From NCBI GenBank assembly GCA_034509495.1, contig CM067518.1:970430-1034429 (forward strand): a stretch of DNA of 64,000 bases. The letters are read 5' to 3'. Source of the stretch: Acestrorhynchus altus (Eukaryota; Chordata; Actinopteri; Characiformes; Acestrorhynchidae). Under the pieces are notes generated by a model. It was not told the DNA's origin, did not search any database, and worked only from the letters and a program-made list of their open reading frames with translations. The position numbers were made by a program, and so were the translations under genes. This document shows positions 62,701 through 64,000 of the stretch, piece after piece (position 1 is the first letter of the stretch; each line of letters starts with the position of its first letter).

Positions 62701-64000
62701 TCCTTGTACTTCCACACATTGGCTGTTTAATTAGAAACCCTTATAGGAGGTAGTCTACGAGATTAGTCTACGAGAAGATTGTTCCTGTTGGGTCATAACC
62801 TCCTCTCAGAACGAGGATAAAATCTCCATTGCATTCGCTTATTCAATTAAAACCACGTGTGGTTACGGCTTCATGTTGCAGAACTACTGTCCCCAAAATA
62901 ATTATGATAAACAATATTATTGTCGTTTTAAAATTTGTAGTTTCAGTTCAGCTTACCTCTAATTACCTTTCAAATTTGCAATTGTAAGACAGTAGATCTG
63001 CTCTAACAGCTTTGAGTGGAAAGAAATGAATGAGAAAGGTTCCTAAGTCTGTACTGGAGTAAAGCACAACTCTGGCATCAGGAGGACAACAACCAGACTG
63101 TAGATCATCTGTTTCAGCAGGATTCTTATTCTCCTCCTCACCCTGATCTTCACTGATCAGGACCCCACAGGACCAACACAGAGCAGAGATATGTTGTGGG
63201 TAGGGCTCAGCGCAACGTCACACTGACATGGTAGTGTTAGTGTGTGTTAAGGCTTGGCAATGAGATCGCGAGGCTAAACACTGTGTCTACTCACTGTTCA
63301 ATTTACAGACAATTTCCTACCGAGTGTCTCCACCTTATAGATGTAAAGTCAGATACAGAAGCTCATCTGTTTCTGCACAGATTGTGTTGCTCATCCTCTA
63401 GTCCTTCACTGAACTGAAGATACGTTATTGTTCCGAACTGAAACTTCCTCCGTGACTCAACATTATCAGAATAAATTTTAATCTAAATGCAAATGCAGTG
63501 ACTGTGTGAACGTTGATTTTCTTCCTCCACAGGCACACAAACAGTGTCCCTATCATGAAGACACCAAAGACGACAGTCAGCAGCCTGACAGAGACAACCA
63601 CGCGCCGGCCGCTCATCTATGATGTACAGGATGACAACGGTTCAGATGTACAGAACTTCCAGCTGGACCTGACACCTCCGCCAGATGTGGTGTTCCGCAC
63701 TCTACCTGGAACCAGTGAGGGAATGAATGTCCTGGGCATCGTGATCTTCTCTGCTACCATGGGTATCTACTGTGTTATAATGCAGATCTGCCCCAGATAA
63801 CATGTTCATTTGGGGCCCGTACTGAGAACCAGAACTGTTCTAAGTACCATGTTGTCCCAATATATTGATGCCCTTAAAGAGGGTCCAGAAGAATATGCCC
63901 ATTGCACACTGGGTCCAATATTGGACTGTTCCCTTTGTATAACAAATGGGCTACTAAGAACAAGTCTTACTGCGGACCTGCCTTATCTCAGGAATGCAGC
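40869..64000 (+). CDS. slc1a7: Excitatory amino-acid transporter 5, 5' part of gene
   Basis: Coding exons at 40869..41009, 51195..51274, 56720..56935, 62491..62526 and 63533..63762; later exons lie beyond the window. The start MAVALDAVWVRVKGVCKQNG aligns with the human EAAT5 N-terminus. TM1 is residues 20 to 39 (GLLILSVMAVVIGCLLGFFL). FQFPGELLMRMLKM and ILPLVVSSLMSGLA form TM2, and SYYLWTTFLAVVVGIVMV is TM3. The large extracellular loop follows; exon 5 carries DLTPPPDVVF, GTSEGMNVLGIV and FSATMG at the start of the next helix. The family co-transports glutamate with sodium and conducts chloride; EAAT5 acts in photoreceptor and bipolar-cell terminals. Introns 1 to 4 have phases 0, 2, 2 and 2 by direct reading. 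Exon 4 departs from the family sequence (see findings). The paralogue (a or b) cannot be told from this part. Confidence 0.95.
41085..42200. repeat. Degenerate C/A-rich minisatellite in slc1a7 intron 1
   Basis: Dozens of imperfect copies of CTACTGACCATCCCCAACAC or CAACTGACCATCTCCAATAC, mostly about 25 to 32 bases per unit, decaying rightward. It starts about 75 bases after the exon 1 donor. Methionine/valine/leucine-rich frames on the opposite strand come from the repeat. Confidence 0.9.
42250..45200. other. slc1a7 intron 1, no exon recognised
   Basis: Mostly unique-looking AT-rich sequence. A CAAATCAAATCAAAATGTAT segment at 43868 resembles a common fish repeat tail. A 30-base unit is present three times at 44092..44178 (GCTCCTCAGAGCTTTAGGAA). 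No coding exon is seen. Confidence 0.5.
44092..44178. repeat. Three tandem 29/30-bp copies
   Basis: GCTCCTCAGAGCTTTAGGAA plus TGTGTATGT repeated three times, almost identical (one C/T difference in the first copy). Confidence 0.93.
45225..45280. repeat. (TA)n(CA)n microsatellite
   Basis: A short TA run leads into about twenty CA units. Confidence 0.95.
45410..45840. mobile_element. Foldback element copy in slc1a7 intron 1
   Basis: Runs from the central GTCCAGCCAACAGCGTCCTG box through CACTCCAGCAGCACTGCTGC and ACTAACACGCCACCACCATG to the AACAGATGAACTACAGTCTG arm. The left arm is missing. Confidence 0.8.
46255..46690. repeat. Dispersed repeat, family B, long copy
   Basis: Starts with CATAGCTTGACATACTTTTA, includes GATGTCATTAGCCCCACCCC and AGTCTGTATGCAGGTTGAAC, and continues with GAGCAGTAAACATGCACTGG. 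The same order appears near 32620..32800, showing this to be one repeat of about 400 bases or more. Confidence 0.7.
47661..47825. repeat. (AAT)n/(ATT)n inverted microsatellite pair
   Basis: About 90 bases of AAT/GATAAT repeats are followed directly by about 65 bases of ATT repeats. The two halves are complementary and could fold into one AT-only hairpin. Confidence 0.93.
48051..48237. repeat. GT tract facing a CA tract
   Basis: A GT run at about 48055..48105 is followed 80 bases later by a CA run at 48186..48237, giving an inverted pair. Confidence 0.93.
48357..48430. repeat. (CA)n microsatellite
   Basis: A CCCCCCC run followed by about 33 CA units. Confidence 0.97.
48932..49183. repeat. 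Long GT tract facing a long CA tract
   Basis: An 84-base GT run (48932..49015) and a 62-base CA run (49121..49183) in inverted orientation with a 105-base spacer; both are almost perfect. Confidence 0.95.
49411..50034 (-). other. Unassigned 207-codon open frame inside slc1a7 intron 1
   Basis: The longest open frame in the window that is not explained by a tandem repeat. It is not one of the three genes and lies antisense to slc1a7. It reads MFSSKVLKSSFPGNLV, then VRQYGSAVQSKVGMDLFKRI and SVKLWDDYWEVLHSYGYSAP. Composition is protein-like, but I recognise no family. A splice-acceptor-like TTTGTGTTTCTTGCAG lies inside it (minus strand, near 49800), and donor-like GTAAGA and GTAAAG also occur. 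It may be a real nested or retrocopied exon, part of an unknown transposon, or chance. Confidence 0.2.
50040..51060. repeat. Degenerate C/A-rich region
   Basis: Irregular copies of motifs such as CCCACATCTACACCTACCC, AACCTACATCTACACCTACC and CCACTTCAAAACT. The strong C/A strand bias resembles that of 41085..42200 in the same intron. No exon is seen until 51195. Confidence 0.6.
51195..51274 (+). CDS. slc1a7: slc1a7 coding exon 2 (TM2 start)
   Basis: The acceptor TTTCTCTCTAG is followed by EVKYFQFPGELLMRMLKM and LILPLVVS, then two bases (AG) before donor GTATGC at 51275. Near-identical to the family at this position. Confidence 0.96.
52280..52535. repeat. Tandem array of a repeat end (unit about 50 bp)
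   Basis: Four copies starting near 52331, 52381, 52433 and 52483. Each has CCTGCATACAGACTCTGACT, a GATTAGTGAG stretch and GGGGGCGGGGCTGAT. The flank at 52285..52325 (inverted GTAAACATGCACTGG) shows that the unit is the edge of dispersed repeat family B. Confidence 0.92.
52540..54190. other. slc1a7 intron 2, no exon recognised
   Basis: Very AT-rich between 52720 and 53160. Short open frames at 53237 and 53588 have no family resemblance. Confidence 0.45.
54190..54420. mobile_element. Foldback element fragment
   Basis: Retains the outer-arm text (TTATCAGCTCCTCTGATCAC, CAGACTGTAGTTCATCTG) directly opposed by its inverted counterpart ending TATGGCTGCTTAGTGTAAAT. The middle of the element is deleted. 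Confidence 0.75.
55080..55478. mobile_element. MITE-like element in slc1a7 intron 2
   Basis: The body contains GGAGCATTGCTGTGAGGATT, GCATTAGACATGGTGCCGAC and GCTTAATGTATCTGAATGCA. The right terminus reads GTGTCCACAAAGATTTGGAC and then GTATAGTGTG. It is the reverse orientation of the copy at 24130..24560. Confidence 0.78.
55505..55551. repeat. (GA)n microsatellite
   Basis: An uninterrupted AG run of about 46 bases. Confidence 0.96.
56105..56562. mobile_element. Complete MITE with inverted termini, about 455 bp
   Basis: The left end is TACACTGCATGGACAAAAGT followed by ATTTGGACACC. The right end is GTGTCCACAAAGATTTGGAC followed by ATATAGTCGA, which reverse-complements to the same type of terminus. 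The inside matches the family (CAGCGAAGACTTTCTTGCTG, AGGCACGGTGCCAAAAGGTT) and has no open transposase frame. It ends about 155 bases before slc1a7 exon 3. Confidence 0.82.
56671..56716. repeat. (CT)n microsatellite at the exon 3 acceptor
   Basis: A CT run of about 44 bases leads directly into CATAG, the acceptor of slc1a7 exon 3, and so occupies the place of the polypyrimidine tract. Confidence 0.95.
56720..56935 (+). CDS. slc1a7: slc1a7 coding exon 3 (TM2 end, TM3, loop start)
   Basis: A (CT)n tract and CATAG precede the exon. Its first base completes Ser74, followed by LMSGLAALEPKCSSRLG, SYYLWTTFLAVVVGIVMV, IIHPGGMAQKE and SKPIMSSADALLDLI. It ends in CG at donor GTATGT (phase 2), splitting an Arg codon. 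Confidence 0.97.
57707..58030. repeat. Degenerate tandem repeat in slc1a7 intron 3
   Basis: CAGTTTCAGAAG-type anchors recur at about 57707, 57798, 57858 and 57949. The segments between them share GTTCCATTGAA, GATGTT and GCAGAACATC phrases. The unit is about 60 to 90 bases and heavily diverged. Confidence 0.65.
58955..59400. mobile_element. Foldback fragment followed by a Tc1 relic
   Basis: 58960..59035 is a short foldback arm (CTTCAATGATCAGGACCCCA to GGTGGGTCATTCTCAGA). From 59055 the minus strand reads TVKHGGG-type text in shifted frames, and the plus strand has AACCTTGCCACTCCCACCCC and TTGTCTAGATGTTCTCTGGA. This matches the relic at 28540..28830, so it is a Tc1 transposase fragment on the minus strand. 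Confidence 0.7.
59815..60078. repeat. Second tandem array of the family B repeat end, indel-rich
   Basis: About five copies with unit near 50 bases: CCTGCATACAGACTCTGACT, GATCAGAGAG and GGGCGGGGCTGATG. The inner copies carry many single-base insertions and deletions, whereas the outer copies are clean. It is the same unit as 52331..52525. Confidence 0.88.
60080..61200. other. slc1a7 intron 3, no exon recognised
   Basis: Small open frames (for example 60356..60619) have no family resemblance and do not fit the splice phase or the sequence expected between exons 3 and 4. Confidence 0.5.
61208..61262. repeat. (GATA)n microsatellite
   Basis: GATA tetranucleotides passing into GATAGAAA variants. 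Confidence 0.95.
61845..62460. repeat. Minisatellite derived from a transposon-end sequence
   Basis: About fourteen degenerate copies, roughly 36 to 45 bases each, of ACTGGCCACTTTATTAGAAA followed by CACCTACCTTGTG and CTTCATC. The phrase resembles a Tc1/mariner terminus common in fish (its inverse CTAATAAAGTGGC occurs at 14462). The array ends about 30 bases before slc1a7 exon 4. Confidence 0.88.
62491..62526 (+). CDS. slc1a7: slc1a7 coding exon 4 (short, disturbed)
   Basis: A 36-base exon between CTCCTTATAG and GTAAGA. Read by phase from exon 3 it begins Arg-Asn-Met as expected (RNM), then gives PIWFKLPFS, unlike the family. Shifted by one frame, the bases after ATG read ANLVQATFQQ, the expected family segment following NMFP. 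About seven bases (the Phe-Pro codons plus one) seem to be missing after AACATG. Exon 5 nevertheless continues in the correct frame from the direct reading, so the total frame stays open. Confidence 0.75.
63090..63420. mobile_element. Foldback element fragment in slc1a7 intron 4
   Basis: Contains CAGACTGTAGATCATCTGTT, TCACTGATCAGGACCCCACA, CCGAGTGTCTCCACCTTATA and AGATTGTGTTGCTCATCCTC. Several short deletions distinguish it from other copies. It lies about 110 bases before exon 5. Confidence 0.78.
63533..63762 (+). CDS. slc1a7: slc1a7 coding exon 5 (extracellular loop to next helix)
   Basis: The acceptor CTTCCTCCACAG is followed by G-CAC-ACA, giving HTNSVPIMKTPK, a Thr/Ser-rich variable loop, RRPLIYDVQDDNGSDVQNFQ, LDLTPPPDVVFRTLPGTSEG and MNVLGIVIFSATMG. 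The donor is GTATCT at 63763 (phase 1). Translation past the donor stops soon after, confirming the border. Confidence 0.95.
63763..64000 (+). other. slc1a7: Start of slc1a7 intron 5, truncated by window edge
   Basis: Follows the exon 5 donor. The exons that would encode the helical hairpins and the glutamate- and sodium-binding core are not in this window. Confidence 0.8.

Overview
This window is nuclear DNA from a ray-finned fish. Genes are split by long introns with canonical GT/AG borders, simple-sequence repeats are dense, and degraded Tc1/mariner copies and short foldback transposons are common. The repeat families look like those I associate with otophysan fishes (characins, catfishes); that placement is inference. 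I see no operons, CRISPR arrays, or viral or bacterial genes.

Three protein-coding genes can be reconstructed exon by exon. gpx7 (1972..7377, + strand, 3 exons, 195 codons) encodes the ER-resident, cysteine-type glutathione peroxidase 7. shisal2a (22889..30519, - strand, 3 exons, 166 codons) encodes a single-pass Shisa-like membrane protein. slc1a7 (40869 to the right edge, + strand, first 5 coding exons) encodes the retinal excitatory amino-acid transporter EAAT5; its 3' half lies outside the window. The three share no reaction. What joins them is synteny: the human orthologues lie in the same band, 1p32.3, so this is a conserved chromosomal block that appears compacted in this fish.

Layout. 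1..1970: compound CA minisatellite, a CpG-rich block with TGCGCA motifs, and G/T-rich repeats leading into the gpx7 promoter. 1972..7377: gpx7, with a foldback element, a 21-bp minisatellite and a Tc1 relic in intron 1. 7400..22700: no gene; transposon relics. 22889..30519: shisal2a with repeat-filled introns. 30600..40700: no recognised gene; an approximately 40-bp tandem array and microsatellites. 40869..64000: slc1a7, whose introns hold C/A-rich degenerate arrays, GT/CA inverted tracts, MITE-like elements and tandem arrays derived from transposon ends.

The most notable points are a disturbed fourth exon of slc1a7 next to an indel-rich array, a CT microsatellite serving as the polypyrimidine tract of slc1a7 exon 3, and two arrays built from the end of one dispersed repeat. 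I found no convincing undescribed biological system.
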